64,000 bases of DNA from Rhizobium sp. N324 (GCF_001664485.1 NZ_CP013630.1:1243001-1307000); one strand, 5' to 3'. Positions 44,671 to 53,684 are shown, numbered from the stretch's first letter. Notes: generated from the letters alone by a model not told the origin. Made by a program: numbers and translations.

Positions 44671-46097
44671 TAATTTCGGCTCTCTCTCAGCGTCAGCGAT
44701 ACGCCGACCGCGAGAAGGCCGGGCAGCGCCATTAGCAGATAGAGCCAGTGGGCCGCCGAGATGCTGCCGGCAGCGCCGCCCGGATCGACGAGGCCGGCGC
44801 CATTGGCGATGACGCCGGCAAAGGCCGCGCCGAAAGCGCCGCCGAGCGAGCTCATCGTCGGGATTGCCGCCGAAGCCTTGTCCTGTTCGTTGCCGGCGAC
44901 GAGTTTCAACACCATGGCGACGAGATGCGCCCAGCCGAGCCCGACGCCGAAGCCCATCATGAACATGCCGACTGCCGCCGGCACGATGAAGAGCATATGC
45001 GCCTGCGGATTGTCGCGCGCGAGAAAGATCGCCAGCGAAAGGGTGGCCGCCGCCTCGATCAGCGCACCGGCAACGATCGCCGCCTGCGCGCGGCGGCCGC
45101 TCAGCGAGCCGCTGAGGAAGGCCGAAAACGTCCAGCCGAGAGCGACGAGTGCCACCAGATAACCGGCGACAAGCGGCGCCACCCCATGCAGCACCTGCAG
45201 GAAATAGGGAATGAAGACGTCGCTGACGAGCACGACGGTCATCGCCAGCATTGTCAGGTAGACGCGCGCAATCGGCCGGGAAAGGCTGACCGCGCCGGAG
45301 GGCAGCAGCCGGTTCGGGCTTCGGCCCTCGATGACAAGCATGCCGCCGACCGCAGCGATCGAGGCCGCGATCAAAGCGATTTTCGCGGCGGTCGTCTCGG
45401 TCGTGCCGGCGGTGCTGACCATCAGCACGGCGCCGAGCAGCAGCCCGATCTGGGCTATCGGCGTTTTCGCCTGTTCGCGATCGTCTTCGACCTCGGGCAA
45501 GAACCGCGGCGCCAATACTGCCATCGCCAGGCCGAGCGGCACCAGCACGATGAAGGCGTAGCGCCAGTTGCTGCCGGCGGAGAAGAAGCCGCCAAGCGTC
45601 GGCCCGATGACGGTCGCCACACCCCAGATCGCCGCATAGAGCGTCGATGCCTTCGTCCATAGCGGCTCGGGATAAACGAAGCGGATGAAGGCATAACCAA
45701 GCGCGGCAAGCGCCCCGGTGCCGAGACCCTGCACCGCGCGTCCGACCAGCACGACCGGCATCGACGGCGCGGCTGCGGCAATCAGGCTGCCGACGCCGAA
45801 GACCAGCGCCGCGATCACATAGACGCCGCGAAGCCCGACACCCCGTGGCCGCATGGCGACGAAAATCGAGCCGAGCACGGCGGCGGCGACGAACAGGCTG
45901 GTGACCCAGGAAAACAGCGCGAGCCCGCCGATGTCGCGCACGATCGAAGGCGCGATCGTCGCCATGATGTAAGTCTCGACCGCATAAAGCGTCACGCCGC
46001 CGGCAAGGATCAATGTGGCCGGCAGATGCTCGGGCAGGAAGAGGCGGAGGAGGGAACTGGCGCTGGGAACGGTTGCAGTCTGGTCGATATCCGACAT
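44670..46097 (-). CDS. MFS drug-efflux-type transporter
   Basis: A 475-residue membrane protein with 12 to 14 hydrophobic helices. Family features include YIMATIAPSIVRDIGGLALF near the first helices, the loop MRPRGVGLRGVY, and VLVGRAVQGLGTGALAALGY (motif B/C region of drug exporters). It is divergent from a regulator gene whose probable operator (46132-46157) lies 35 bases upstream of this start, so it should be that regulator's target. The substrate is unknown. Confidence 0.87.
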   Translation of the reverse strand: MSDIDQTATVPSASSLLRLFLPEHLPATLILAGGVTLYAVETYIMATIAPSIVRDIGGLALFSWVTSLFVAAAVLGSIFVAMRPRGVGLRGVYVIAALVFGVGSLIAAAAPSMPVVLVGRAVQGLGTGALAALGYAFIRFVYPEPLWTKASTLYAAIWGVATVIGPTLGGFFSAGSNWRYAFIVLVPLGLAMAVLAPRFLPEVEDDREQAKTPIAQIGLLLGAVLMVSTAGTTETTAAKIALIAASIAAVGGMLVIEGRSPNRLLPSGAVSLSRPIARVYLTMLAMTVVLVSDVFIPYFLQVLHGVAPLVAGYLVALVALGWTFSAFLSGSLSGRRAQAAIVAGALIEAAATLSLAIFLARDNPQAHMLFIVPAAVGMFMMGFGVGLGWAHLVAMVLKLVAGNEQDKASAAIPTMSSLGGAFGAAFAGVIANGAGLVDPGGAAGSISAAHWLYLLMALPGLLAVGVSLTLRESRN

Positions 46098-46131
46098 GGG
46101 ACGATCTCGATGTTTTTGCTGGCGAAGGATT

Positions 46132-46157
46132 ATTTTCCAAGTTATAAATTGGAAAAT
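46132..46157. promoter_or_regulatory. Palindromic operator between MFS and regulator genes
   Basis: ATTTTCCAA and TTGGAAAAT are perfect 9-base inverted repeats around the AT-rich spacer GTTATAAA. The site lies between two divergent starts (46097 and 46161), where a repressor could block both promoters. It favours the ATG at 46161 over one at 46110 for the regulator. Confidence 0.75.
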
Positions 46158-46160
46158 TAC

Positions 46161-46823
46161 ATGCCGCTCTCATTAAAACAAGATATCGCTTGGAAAAATA
46201 TGCGCCAGTCGCCCGCCAACCGCATCCTGATCCTGATAAAGACCGACGGCCCGCAGCTCGGTTCGGCGATCGGCGATGCGCTCGGCATTTCGGGCGAGGC
46301 CGCCCGCCAGCAGCTCGCCAAGCTGGCGGAGCAGGGGCTGGTGGAGCCGGTCACCGTCGGGACCACGGGCAGGGGCCGGCCGCGTCAGCTCTGGCATCTC
46401 ACTGCCGCGGGCAATCGACAATTCCCGGACGGCCACGCCGAACTGACGGCAAACCTGCTCGTCACGCTCACCGAACAGCTCGGACCCGCAGCCCTTGATA
46501 CCGTCATCTCCGCCCGCGAGGCCGAGACGCTGCAGCGTTATCGGCAGGAACTGGAAAATGCCGGTGACCTTGCCGCGCGTGTCGAAAGCCTTGCCGCCAT
46601 CCGCACCCGCGAGGGCTATATGGCCGATCACTGGCGCGAACTGGACGGATCGTTCATGCTGGTCGAAAACCACTGCCCGATCTGCGCAGCCGCTTCTGCC
46701 TGCGCCGGCTTCTGCCGCTCCGAACTCGAAACCTTCCGCACCGCCCTCGGCGCCGAGGTCGAGCGCAGCGAACACATCCTCTTGGGCGCAAGGCGTTGCG
46801 CCTATCGCATCACGCCGCGTTGA
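46161..46823 (+). CDS. Winged-helix regulator with C-terminal cysteine cluster (SufR/DeoR-like)
   Basis: A 220-residue regulator. The N-terminal winged HTH reads ILILIKTDGPQLGSAIGDAL, then GISGEAARQQLAKLAEQGLV and TGRGRPRQLWHLTAAG, as in the COG2345 group that includes the Fe-S regulator SufR. The C-terminal part has four closely spaced cysteines (NHCPICAAASACAGFC), a possible metal or cluster site, and later a Cys in RRCAY. It is divergent from an MFS exporter with a palindrome between them. Sensing of redox state or a ligand is conjecture. Confidence 0.82.
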   Translation: MPLSLKQDIAWKNMRQSPANRILILIKTDGPQLGSAIGDALGISGEAARQQLAKLAEQGLVEPVTVGTTGRGRPRQLWHLTAAGNRQFPDGHAELTANLLVTLTEQLGPAALDTVISAREAETLQRYRQELENAGDLAARVESLAAIRTREGYMADHWRELDGSFMLVENHCPICAAASACAGFCRSELETFRTALGAEVERSEHILLGARRCAYRITPR

Positions 46824-46851
46824 GGCCGAGCACACGCAGGCAACTCGCGCT

Positions 46852-48063
46852 TCAGGCCGGCTGCCGCGCCTGCCGTCTGCTGCTTTCGAGATAGAGCAGG
46901 ACTCCGATCGACACCAAGCCAGCAGCGGCGCCGACGAAGGCGGTGCCGGAATAGTCGCTGATCGATGTGCCGAAGGCGAAAAGCCCGGCGGCGATGCCGG
47001 TGCCGATGAAGGTGTTGAGCGAGATCAGCGAGGTTCCGAGCCCCGGCCGGTCTGCGATCAGGTCCTGCAGATAGGTGATCGGCACGCTGAGGATCGCCGC
47101 CGCCCCGCAGGCGTTGAGGAGGAGCAGCGCATAGATGTGCCAGGGTGCCGAGGCAAATCCGAGCAGCAGCAGATAGCCGCAATAGATCAGCGCGCCGAAG
47201 GCCAGCACATGCACGGTGCGGAACCGCCGCTGCGCCATGCCCCACATCACCATGAACGGCATTTCGAGAAAGGCCGTCAGCCCGGCGATGAAGCCGACAT
47301 CGACCACGCTTCCATCGGCCGCATGGGTGATGATCAGCGGCAGGAGCATGCTGTTCAACCGCTGCAGCCCGAACAGCAGCGCCATGACGATGACACGGAC
47401 CAAGACATACGGCATGAAGATGCGCTTCAGCGACGCCAGGAACCCGGGCTGATCGGGGGAGGGACCGGCCGTGCCGTTTCCGGGCGCGAAGAAGAAATAC
47501 AGGCAGAAACAGGTGCAGCTTGCCAGGGCCGCAATCCCGTAGGCCGGCGTCATCGACGGCGAATTGACGAGGTAGAGGCCGATCATCCCCGGCGCCAGCG
47601 CCCAGGAGCCGGAAAACAGCGCCCGCACCGTTGCGGTGATCCCCGCCGCCTGGCCGCGATCCATCTGGTTGGTCCTGGCGCGCAGGCTGGCAAACAGCAG
47701 CGAGTAGGTGGAGTTGCTCATCGGCACCAGCAACAGCGTCGAGACGATGAAGACGGCAGGGCTGTGAAAGATCGCGATCGACCCGAAGCCGAGCATGCCG
47801 GCGACCGAAAGCCCCAGCACCAGCGGCCGCCGCTCTTTCAGCCTGTCGGACCAGATGCCGAGCGTCAGGCTGGTGGTGACGTTGACGATCGCCGAGAAGA
47901 AGATCAGCGCCGAATAGGTGCCGTTGCTCAAGCCCAGTTCGTTGATCCCGATGATCGACTGATAGGGCGCGGTCGAGGCATAGGTAAAGGCGAGCGCGAC
48001 GAGCGTCACGGCCGGAATGCGGATCCGCTTATCGCGCAGGATCAAGGAAAAGGTGGATGACAT
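46852..48063 (-). CDS. MFS sugar-efflux-type transporter (SetB-like)
   Basis: A 403-residue protein with 12 hydrophobic helices, including TLVALAFTYASTAPYQSIIG, SLTLGIWSDRLKERRPLVLG (the D-R-x-x-R/P loop of MFS proteins) and ITATVRALFSGSWALAPGMI. The arrangement resembles the SetA/SetB sugar efflux group. It is convergent with the regulator at 46161-46823 and lacks an obvious partner. The substrate is inferred only at family level. Confidence 0.82.
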   Translation of the reverse strand: MSSTFSLILRDKRIRIPAVTLVALAFTYASTAPYQSIIGINELGLSNGTYSALIFFSAIVNVTTSLTLGIWSDRLKERRPLVLGLSVAGMLGFGSIAIFHSPAVFIVSTLLLVPMSNSTYSLLFASLRARTNQMDRGQAAGITATVRALFSGSWALAPGMIGLYLVNSPSMTPAYGIAALASCTCFCLYFFFAPGNGTAGPSPDQPGFLASLKRIFMPYVLVRVIVMALLFGLQRLNSMLLPLIITHAADGSVVDVGFIAGLTAFLEMPFMVMWGMAQRRFRTVHVLAFGALIYCGYLLLLGFASAPWHIYALLLLNACGAAAILSVPITYLQDLIADRPGLGTSLISLNTFIGTGIAAGLFAFGTSISDYSGTAFVGAAAGLVSIGVLLYLESSRRQARQPA

Positions 48064-48161
48064 GGGGCGGTTCCTGATGCACCACCTGTAGTCGCATCTG
48101 ACACATCAGAGAAACAATAGTTTTCGATCGATTCGGTCAATTCCTGTGATGGATGTTTGCT

Positions 48162-48461
48162 TCAGATTTGCGCTGTCAAACTGGAGAGCCAGAAGTCGAT
48201 TTGCCCGAAGGGAAGAACGTTTCCCAGGAAACCGACCAGAACTGAGGCAATTGACATCAAGGCCAACCCCAGAAGTGCTCCAAGGATGATTCCAACGCTT
48301 GTCCTTTTGGGCCAGCGCGCCAACCAGCACGCCAGGCTGAGAGAGGCGACCGTGAAAAATACCCACAATATGAACTCTGAAATGGATAGGCCTGATTGCA
48401 AAACGATTCCTGCGAATGCGAACTGGGTTGCAGGATATCGTCTGAAGGCATCCAACTTCAA
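48162..48461 (-). CDS. Possible small membrane protein
   Basis: The minus-strand frame encodes about 99 residues with three hydrophobic stretches ([53 protein letters not shown]). A TTG at 48461 or 48455 would start it; there is no ATG and no clear ribosome-binding site. A palindromic repeat element lies just upstream (48546-48634), so the 5' end may have been lost. It could be a remnant. Confidence 0.4.
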   Translation of the reverse strand: MKLDAFRRYPATQFAFAGIVLQSGLSISEFILWVFFTVASLSLACWLARWPKRTSVGIILGALLGLALMSIASVLVGFLGNVLPFGQIDFWLSSLTAQI

Positions 48462-48545
48462 GGCCGGTCTGATCGCGGCAGGGGACGCAACTAATCTCCC
48501 ATTACGCCATCTGTCGCGGTACTTGCTCCAGAAGCCCACCCCACC

Positions 48546-48634
48546 CTCCGTCCTCCTCGGGCTTGACCCGAGGATCCACGCCGTCTCCATCAACTGCGAC
48601 CATGGTCCCAGGCTCAAGGCCTGGGATGACGGAG
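48546..48634. repeat. Palindromic intergenic repeat
   Basis: The outer ends CTCCGTC and GACGGAG are inverted repeats. Inside are two hairpins, CCTCGGGCTTGACCCGAGG and CCCAGGCTCAAGGCCTGGG. This double-hairpin arrangement is common in alphaproteobacterial intergenic repeats. No gene is encoded in it. Confidence 0.7.
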
Positions 48635-48769
48635 ACTGGCGGTGTGTTTCCGCCAAACCCGCCGTCCGCGCATGCCGTTGCGACACTCCGGCAAAGCCTA
48701 AACCCCGTTGGCTTTCGCGCCCTGACACGCTATGCCTGCCGCATCCCGCCAGCACCAGGATGAGAGCCC

Positions 48770-49777
48770 ATGACCAATCCCGTCACCGTTGAAGTTACCC
48801 GTGGCCTGCTCGTCGAAAGCCGCCATCGTGGCGCGGTGGCGGTCGTCGACGGCGACGGCAAGCTCGGTTTCTCGCTCGGCGACATCGATGCCGCCGTTTT
48901 CCCGCGTTCGGCCTGCAAGGCGATGCAGACGCTGCCGCTGATCGAAAGCGGTGCGGCCGACGCCTATGCTTTCGGCGATAAGGAGCTGGCGCTCGCCTGC
49001 GCTTCGCACAATGGCGAGGACGAGCATGTGGCGCTTGCGGCCTCCATGCTGGCGCGGGCCGGCCGCAATGGCGAAGCGCTGGAATGCGGCGCCCATTGGT
49101 CGATGAACCAGAAAGTCCTGATCCACCAGGCCCGCACGCTCGATGCGCCGACCGCGCTGCACAACAATTGCTCGGGAAAACATGCCGGCTTCATCTGCGC
49201 CTGCTGCCACCAGGATATCGATCCGAAAGGCTATGTCGGCTATCAGCACCCGCTGCAGGTCGAGATCCGCGCAACGATGGAAAGCCAGACCGGCGCCGTG
49301 CTCGGCGCCGAGAGCTGTGGCACCGACGGCTGCTCGATCCCTACCTATGCCGTGCCGCTCAGGAGCCTTGCCCACGGTTTTGCCAAAATGGCGACCGGCG
49401 TCGGTCTGGAGCCCTTGCGCGCCAAGGCATCCCGCCGGCTGATCGAGGCCTGCATGGCCGAACCCTTCTATGTCGCCGGCTCCGGCCGCGCCTGCACGAA
49501 ACTGATGCAGATCGCTCCCGGCCGCATCTTCGTCAAAACCGGCGCCGAGGGCGTCTTCTGCGCCGCGATCCCGGAAAAGGGCATCGCCATCGCGCTGAAA
49601 TGCGAGGATGGCGCCACCCGCGCCGCCGAAGTCATGGTCGCCGCCACACTCGCCCGCTTCTTCGAGACCGAAGACGAGGTGCATGCCGCCCTGATGGCTT
49701 TTGCCGCAACCTCCATGCGCAATTGGAACGGCATCCATGTCGGCGATGTCAGGGTCACCTCGGCTTTGAGTGAGTGA
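48770..49777 (+). CDS. L-asparaginase II (rhizobial-type, class 3)
   Basis: A 335-residue amidohydrolase that releases ammonia from asparagine. It belongs to the Rhizobium etli-type asparaginases, unrelated to the E. coli enzymes. RSACKAMQ supplies the Ser47-x-x-Lys50 pair and CASHNGE the Ser79; NNCSGKHAG (Cys134, Lys137) and ESCGTDGC (Cys188) correspond to the zinc-site residues described for that family. There is no signal peptide, so it is cytoplasmic. It lies immediately convergent with a DeoR-type gene (stops abut at 49777/49778). Confidence 0.9.
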   Translation: MTNPVTVEVTRGLLVESRHRGAVAVVDGDGKLGFSLGDIDAAVFPRSACKAMQTLPLIESGAADAYAFGDKELALACASHNGEDEHVALAASMLARAGRNGEALECGAHWSMNQKVLIHQARTLDAPTALHNNCSGKHAGFICACCHQDIDPKGYVGYQHPLQVEIRATMESQTGAVLGAESCGTDGCSIPTYAVPLRSLAHGFAKMATGVGLEPLRAKASRRLIEACMAEPFYVAGSGRACTKLMQIAPGRIFVKTGAEGVFCAAIPEKGIAIALKCEDGATRAAEVMVAATLARFFETEDEVHAALMAFAATSMRNWNGIHVGDVRVTSALSE

Positions 49778-50533
49778 TCACGCCGCGGCGATCGCGACGT
49801 TGAGATCACGATAGGGTTTCAGCCGTTCTGCCGGCATCTCCGCCGGCACGATCATCCCGGCGACTTCGGAAATCGCCAGTACCGGGCAGGGCGAGACGAG
49901 ATCGAACTTCTCCTGCGTCAGCAGCACATGCGTTTCGGCCGAACAGCGGGCGATATGCCGCTTGATCGCCGCCTCCTCGAAATCGCCGGTGGAAAGCCCA
50001 TGCACCGGATGGGCGGCGGTGACGCCGAGGAAAAACAGGTCGGGGCGCAACTGCGAGATCGCCGCTGCCGCCGCTGCCCCCGTCGCCACCATCGAATGTT
50101 TGTAGAGCCGCCCGCCGGTCAGGATCACCTCGGCCGTTGGGTGGTGCTCAAGTTCGGCGGCGATCGTCGGGCTGTGGGTCGCAACCGTCAGGGGCATGTC
50201 GCGCGGCAGGTGCCGGGCGATCTCCGCCGTCGTCGTGCCGCCGTCGAGAAAGATCATCTGTCCCGGCTTGATCATCGCGGCCGCAGCAGCCCCCAGCCGT
50301 GCCTTGATCTCTGAGGAGACGCTGCGACGTGCGGTGAAATCGGGCAGATCGGGAGAAAGCGGCATCGCGCCGCCATGCACGCGTTTCAACAGCCCCTCCG
50401 CCGCCATCTCCCGCAAGTCGCGGCGGATCGTGTCTTCCGAAAGGGAAAAATTCTCGGCGACGCGCTTGGCGATCACCTGGCCATCACGGCGCAATATGTC
50501 GAGGATAAGGGTTTTGCGTTGGGACGTCAGCAT
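49778..50533 (-). CDS. DeoR/GlpR-family transcriptional regulator
   Basis: A 251-residue regulator. The N-terminal HTH is ILDILRRDGQVIAKRVAENF, then SLSEDTIRRDLREMAAEGLL and KRVHGGAMPL, the standard DeoR signature. The C-terminal DeoRC sensor domain (FLDGGTTTAEIARHLPRDMP; FFLGVTAAHPVHGLSTGDFE) normally binds a phosphorylated sugar. Inverted repeats with the core TGCACGATAT lie upstream of its start. It is convergent with the asparaginase gene, so regulation of that gene is not implied by position alone. Confidence 0.9.
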   Translation of the reverse strand: MLTSQRKTLILDILRRDGQVIAKRVAENFSLSEDTIRRDLREMAAEGLLKRVHGGAMPLSPDLPDFTARRSVSSEIKARLGAAAAAMIKPGQMIFLDGGTTTAEIARHLPRDMPLTVATHSPTIAAELEHHPTAEVILTGGRLYKHSMVATGAAAAAAISQLRPDLFFLGVTAAHPVHGLSTGDFEEAAIKRHIARCSAETHVLLTQEKFDLVSPCPVLAISEVAGMIVPAEMPAERLKPYRDLNVAIAAA

Positions 50534-50635
50534 GGGCTCTCTGCACGATATTAGACGTAATGGCCCGATATTGCACGAATTGACTCGACATTCAAGAAAT
50601 ATCGTGCATTTTCACGAAATCCCGTGCATGAAGCC
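50534..50635. promoter_or_regulatory. Regulator-binding region upstream of the DeoR-type gene
   Basis: TGCACGATAT at 50542-50551 and its exact reverse complement ATATCGTGCA at 50599-50608 face each other across 47 bases. Additional related half-sites are ATTGCACGAA (about 50569-50578) and TTTCACGAAATCCCGTGCA (about 50610-50628). Four or more copies in 100 bases suggest cooperative binding by the DeoR protein and autoregulation. Confidence 0.6.
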
Positions 50636-50673
50636 GGGAGTGCTCCCGTAGAAGCGGAGCGAAGGAGTGGATC

Positions 50674-51030
50674 ATGTTGATATTGATTGCCGGCCCTTAC
50701 AGGTCGGGAACCGGCGACGACCCGGAAAAGATGGCCGCCAACCTGAAGCGGCTGGAACAGCCCTCGCACGCGCTGTTTGCGGCCGGCCACGTGCCGATGA
50801 TCGGCGAATGGGTGGCCCTGCCGATCTGGCACGCCGCCGGCGGCAAATCGGTGGGCGATGCGCTTTACGAAGAGATTTTCCACCCGGTCGCCGGCCGGCT
50901 GCTGCAGCTCTGCGAGGGCGTGCTGCGCTTGGCCGGCGATTCCAAGGGCGCCGACAATGACGTGCGCATCGCCAGGGAGCGCGGCATTCCGGTCTGGCAC
51001 CGGCTGGAGGATGTGCCGGGCTGCGGTTGA
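50674..51030 (+). CDS. DUF4406-like nucleotide-processing-fold protein
   Basis: A 118-residue protein starting MLILIAGPYRSGTGDDPEKM. The IAGPYRSG opening, then HVPMIGEWVALPIW and GADNDVRIARERGIPVWHRL resemble DUF4406 and nucleoside 2-deoxyribosyltransferase-like folds. A conserved catalytic Glu of true deoxyribosyltransferases is not obvious. GGAG lies just before the ATG. It stands alone next to repeat DNA, divergent from the DeoR gene. Confidence 0.72.
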   Translation: MLILIAGPYRSGTGDDPEKMAANLKRLEQPSHALFAAGHVPMIGEWVALPIWHAAGGKSVGDALYEEIFHPVAGRLLQLCEGVLRLAGDSKGADNDVRIARERGIPVWHRLEDVPGCG

Positions 51031-51056
51031 AGGGCGAGTTCGTGCCAGAAGGCAGC

Positions 51057-51338
51057 CCCTCACTCTAACCCTCTCCCCGTAAAACGGGGAGAGGGGACGT
51101 GCCTAGAGCATGATGCCGAAAAGTGTGAGCGGTTTTCGGACGACATCATGCTCTAACTCTTTATTTTAGAACAGGATTCAGATTTTAGGCCAACCGGGCC
51201 TAAAATCATCCTGTTCTAGCGAGAGGTCGGCGAAGGACGGAGAGGTTGCGGCATATCCCTTCGCCCCGTTTACGGGGGTCCGAAGGACGGGTCGAGACCC
51301 GTGGCGACCCCGGTCGGTGGCGGCAGCCGGATGAGGGG
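51057..51338. repeat. RIME-like repeat, copy 3, interrupted by another element
   Basis: The left part (CCCTCACTCTAACCCTCTCC...GGGGACGTGCC) and the right part (CGAGAGGTCGGCG...CCGGATGAGGGG) together correspond to the reverse complement of the copy at 108-244. The join in the uninterrupted copy (GACGTGCCCCGCGAGAGGTC) is split here by 51104-51219. The right part also carries some local changes. Confidence 0.75.
51104..51219. mobile_element. Short palindromic element inserted in a RIME copy
   Basis: It begins TAGAGCATGATGCCGAAAAG and ends ATCATCCTGTTCTAG. Internal hairpins are GCATGATG...CATCATGC and AGAACAGGAT...ATCCTGTTCT, the second with TTTTAGGC/GCCTAAAA near its loop. TA at both ends suggests insertion at a TA site. 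It splits the RIME-like repeat at 51057-51338. Confidence 0.65.
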
Positions 51339-51460
51339 CGGCCGCACGGCACCGATCATTGCTCCTCGTCCGCGCCCGACGCAGAGACTAAACCCAATCT
51401 CCCCAGTTCCGGCGCACCCGTCCCTGCGCTATACCAGCGGCCGAAAGGGAGTGGACCACC

Positions 51461-52081
51461 ATGCTGACATTGTACTACGCGCCGGGAACCTGCGCGCTCG
51501 CAAGCCTTATTGCTCTTGAGGAATCAGGCCTGCCCTTCGAAACGAGAAAGCTCAGCTTCGCCAATGGCGAACAGCGCTCGCCGGATTATTTGAAAATCAA
51601 CCCGAAGGGCCGCGTGCCCGCACTGGTCACCGATCGCGGCGTGCTGACGGAAACGCCGGCGATCCTCGGTTTTATCGCGGAAAGCGCGCCGGCCGCCAAA
51701 CTGGCGCCGCTCGGCGATGCCTTCGAAATGGCGCGGCTGCAGTCCTTCAGCAGCTATCTCTGCTCGACCGTGCATGTGAACCATGCCCATCGCCCGCGCG
51801 GCTCCCGCTGGTCCGACGATCCGGCGGTGATCGAGGCGATGAAGGCCAAGGTGCCGCAAAACATGGCGGATTGCTTCACCCTGATCGAAGAGACGATGTT
51901 CAAGGGGCCTTGGGTGATGGGCGAGGCCTATTCGCTCGCCGATCCCTATCTCTTCGTCATGACCGACTGGCTGCCCTCCGACGGCGTCGATCCCGCCCGC
52001 TTCGTAGAGGTGAGCGACCACCATGCCCGCATGCTGCAGCGCCCCGCCGTCCAGCGGGCGCTGGCCTATGATCGGGGCTGA
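51461..52081 (+). CDS. Glutathione S-transferase-like protein
   Basis: A 206-residue protein with an N-terminal thioredoxin-like domain (MLTLYYAPGTCALASLIALE; YLKINPKGRVPALVTDRGVL; TETPAILGFIAE) and an all-helical C-terminal domain (CFTLIEETMFKGPWVMGEAY, SLADPYLFVM). The PGTCAL motif with Cys11 resembles beta-class bacterial GSTs. It probably conjugates or binds glutathione in the cytoplasm. It is monocistronic, following repeat DNA. Confidence 0.88.
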   Translation: MLTLYYAPGTCALASLIALEESGLPFETRKLSFANGEQRSPDYLKINPKGRVPALVTDRGVLTETPAILGFIAESAPAAKLAPLGDAFEMARLQSFSSYLCSTVHVNHAHRPRGSRWSDDPAVIEAMKAKVPQNMADCFTLIEETMFKGPWVMGEAYSLADPYLFVMTDWLPSDGVDPARFVEVSDHHARMLQRPAVQRALAYDRG

Positions 52082-52126
52082 TAGGCGGGCATACCCGGTG
52101 CGGTTTGGGCGTAGGGGCTGCGGAGT

Positions 52127-52534
52127 TCATGCCGGTATCTCCCAAGGATCGATCACCGATGCGCCGGTGTCGTTGAAATCGCCGACATTGCGGGTGACGA
52201 CGATCAGATCATGGACGATCGCGGTCGCTGCGATCAGCCCGTCGATATCGCCGCGTGGCCGGATCGCGGCGATGCGGCCCCATTCCACGGCGATCTGATC
52301 GGTCACCGGCAGGATGCGGGCGCCATGGTCGTGGCGCAGCTTGCGTAGCCACTCGGCGAGGTGGGCGGCGGCCTTCGGGTCCGACCTCTGTTTGAGAGCA
52401 ATGCCGCGCATGATCTCGCCAAGGGTCAAGGCGCTCAGATGAATGCTCAGCGGATCGACGGAGCGCAACCACGAAACCGCCTGCGGCGTGCCGCGTCGCG
52501 CCTCCGAAACGATATTGGTATCGACCAGATACAT
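52127..52534 (-). CDS. PIN-domain toxin (VapC/FitB type)
   Basis: A 135-residue ribonuclease-type toxin. Acidic catalytic residues are visible: Asp5 in MYLVDTNIVSE, Glu40 in ALTLGEIMRG, Asp98 in RGDIDGLIAATA, and Asp119 in VVTRNVGDF. The VDTN opening and the EIxxGI pattern are typical of FitB/VapC. Its ATG overlaps the stop of the upstream antitoxin gene by 1 base. The pair is a type II toxin-antitoxin module that probably cleaves tRNA or rRNA when the antitoxin is lost. Confidence 0.9.
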   Translation of the reverse strand: MYLVDTNIVSEARRGTPQAVSWLRSVDPLSIHLSALTLGEIMRGIALKQRSDPKAAAHLAEWLRKLRHDHGARILPVTDQIAVEWGRIAAIRPRGDIDGLIAATAIVHDLIVVTRNVGDFNDTGASVIDPWEIPA

Positions 52535-52788
52535 CAGAAGGTCACGTTGCGGCTTGGCGTCGCAACGCGCGCTTCGACCGCATCGGCAAGCTCGTCGTCC
52601 CAGGTGGGGCCGCCGAGCAGGTCGTCGACCAGCGATGGCCGGCCGGCGCGCAGGGCGTCATAGTCGCGGGCGGACAGCACGACAGCCGTCCGCTCGCCGC
52701 GGAGCGTCACCACCTGCGGTCCTTCATCTCGCGCCTTCTGCACGACTTTCGAAAACTTGTTCTTGGCCTCCTGCAGCTGCCATTCCAT
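52534..52788 (-). CDS. Phd/YefM-family antitoxin
   Basis: An 84-residue antitoxin starting MEWQLQEAKNKFSKVVQKAR, with the Phd fold block GPQVVTLRGERTAVVLSARD followed by the toxin-binding tail (LVDDLLGGPTWDDELADAVE). It precedes and overlaps the PIN toxin gene, as in standard antitoxin-first modules, and is probably the autoregulating DNA-binding member. Confidence 0.9.
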   Translation of the reverse strand: MEWQLQEAKNKFSKVVQKARDEGPQVVTLRGERTAVVLSARDYDALRAGRPSLVDDLLGGPTWDDELADAVEARVATPSRNVTF

Positions 52789-52871
52789 CTTTCGCTCCTA
52801 GCTAGACTGTCTAGATATGTAGGTGGAGAAGCGGGATGGGTCAATGGGACCATGCTCGCAACAAACCTTTG

Positions 52872-53522
52872 TCAGCCGGCCGACGCGGCGGTGAACACCG
52901 CCAGCTGCGCGGCGAAGGCACGTTTGTAGGCCGGCCGCGCCTCGCCGCGGGCGACATAGGCGGCAAGGTTCGGATATTCCTCCAACAGTCCCGATGCTTG
53001 CGCCCTGAGCAGCACCGTTACCATCAGCAAGTCGCCAGCGCTGAACGCGCCATCGAGCCAGTCGGCATCGCCAAGGCGAGCGGAAAGGCTGTCCAGCCGT
53101 TTGCGAATGCTGTCTTCAAGGGCACGCAGGCGCTGCTCGTACCAGGGTTCGTCGCGCTCGAGGATGGTGGCGAGGCTGCGCTCGAAGATCGGCGGCTCCA
53201 CCGTGTTCAGCGCCGCAAACATCCACGTGACAGCGCGCGCCCGGGCATTCGCATCCGCAGGCAGCAGGCCCGCATGGCGCTCGGCGATATGAAACACGAT
53301 CGCGCCGGACTCGAACAGAGTAAGATCGCCGTCTTCATAGGTCGGAATCTGCCCGAAAGGATGAAGGGTGAGATGCGCGGGTTCCTTCATCGCCTTGAAC
53401 GAAACGAGACGAACCTCATAAGGCTGACCCACTTCCTCGAGCGCCCAGCGAACACGCATGTCGCGCGCCAGACCCCGGCCGCGATCGGGCGAGCGTGCAA
53501 AGGCGGTAATGGTAATCGTCAT
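52872..53522 (-). CDS. Glutathione S-transferase-like protein
   Basis: A 216-residue GST family member; the ATG at 53522 has GGAGG 5 bases upstream, better than one at 53534. The N-terminal domain carries RVRWALEEVGQPYEVRLVSF, HPFGQIPTYEDGDLTLFESG and AIVFHIAERHAGLLP; the helical domain has WLDGAFSAGDLLMVTVLLRA. The catalytic N-terminal Ser/Cys is not clear. It shares no operon with its neighbours. Confidence 0.88.
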   Translation of the reverse strand: MTITITAFARSPDRGRGLARDMRVRWALEEVGQPYEVRLVSFKAMKEPAHLTLHPFGQIPTYEDGDLTLFESGAIVFHIAERHAGLLPADANARARAVTWMFAALNTVEPPIFERSLATILERDEPWYEQRLRALEDSIRKRLDSLSARLGDADWLDGAFSAGDLLMVTVLLRAQASGLLEEYPNLAAYVARGEARPAYKRAFAAQLAVFTAASAG

Positions 53523-53684
53523 CGCTTCCTCCATCTCATTTTATCCTTGGATCGATGCCGATCCAGGGAGTTATGCCATGGCTTGAAGACGGCTGGCGAA
53601 ACGCGATTCCGACATCGATGCTTGCGATAATATGCAGCGCGGCAAGCCACGCGACTTCGTTTCCGCGGATGTCACGAGGCCCAC

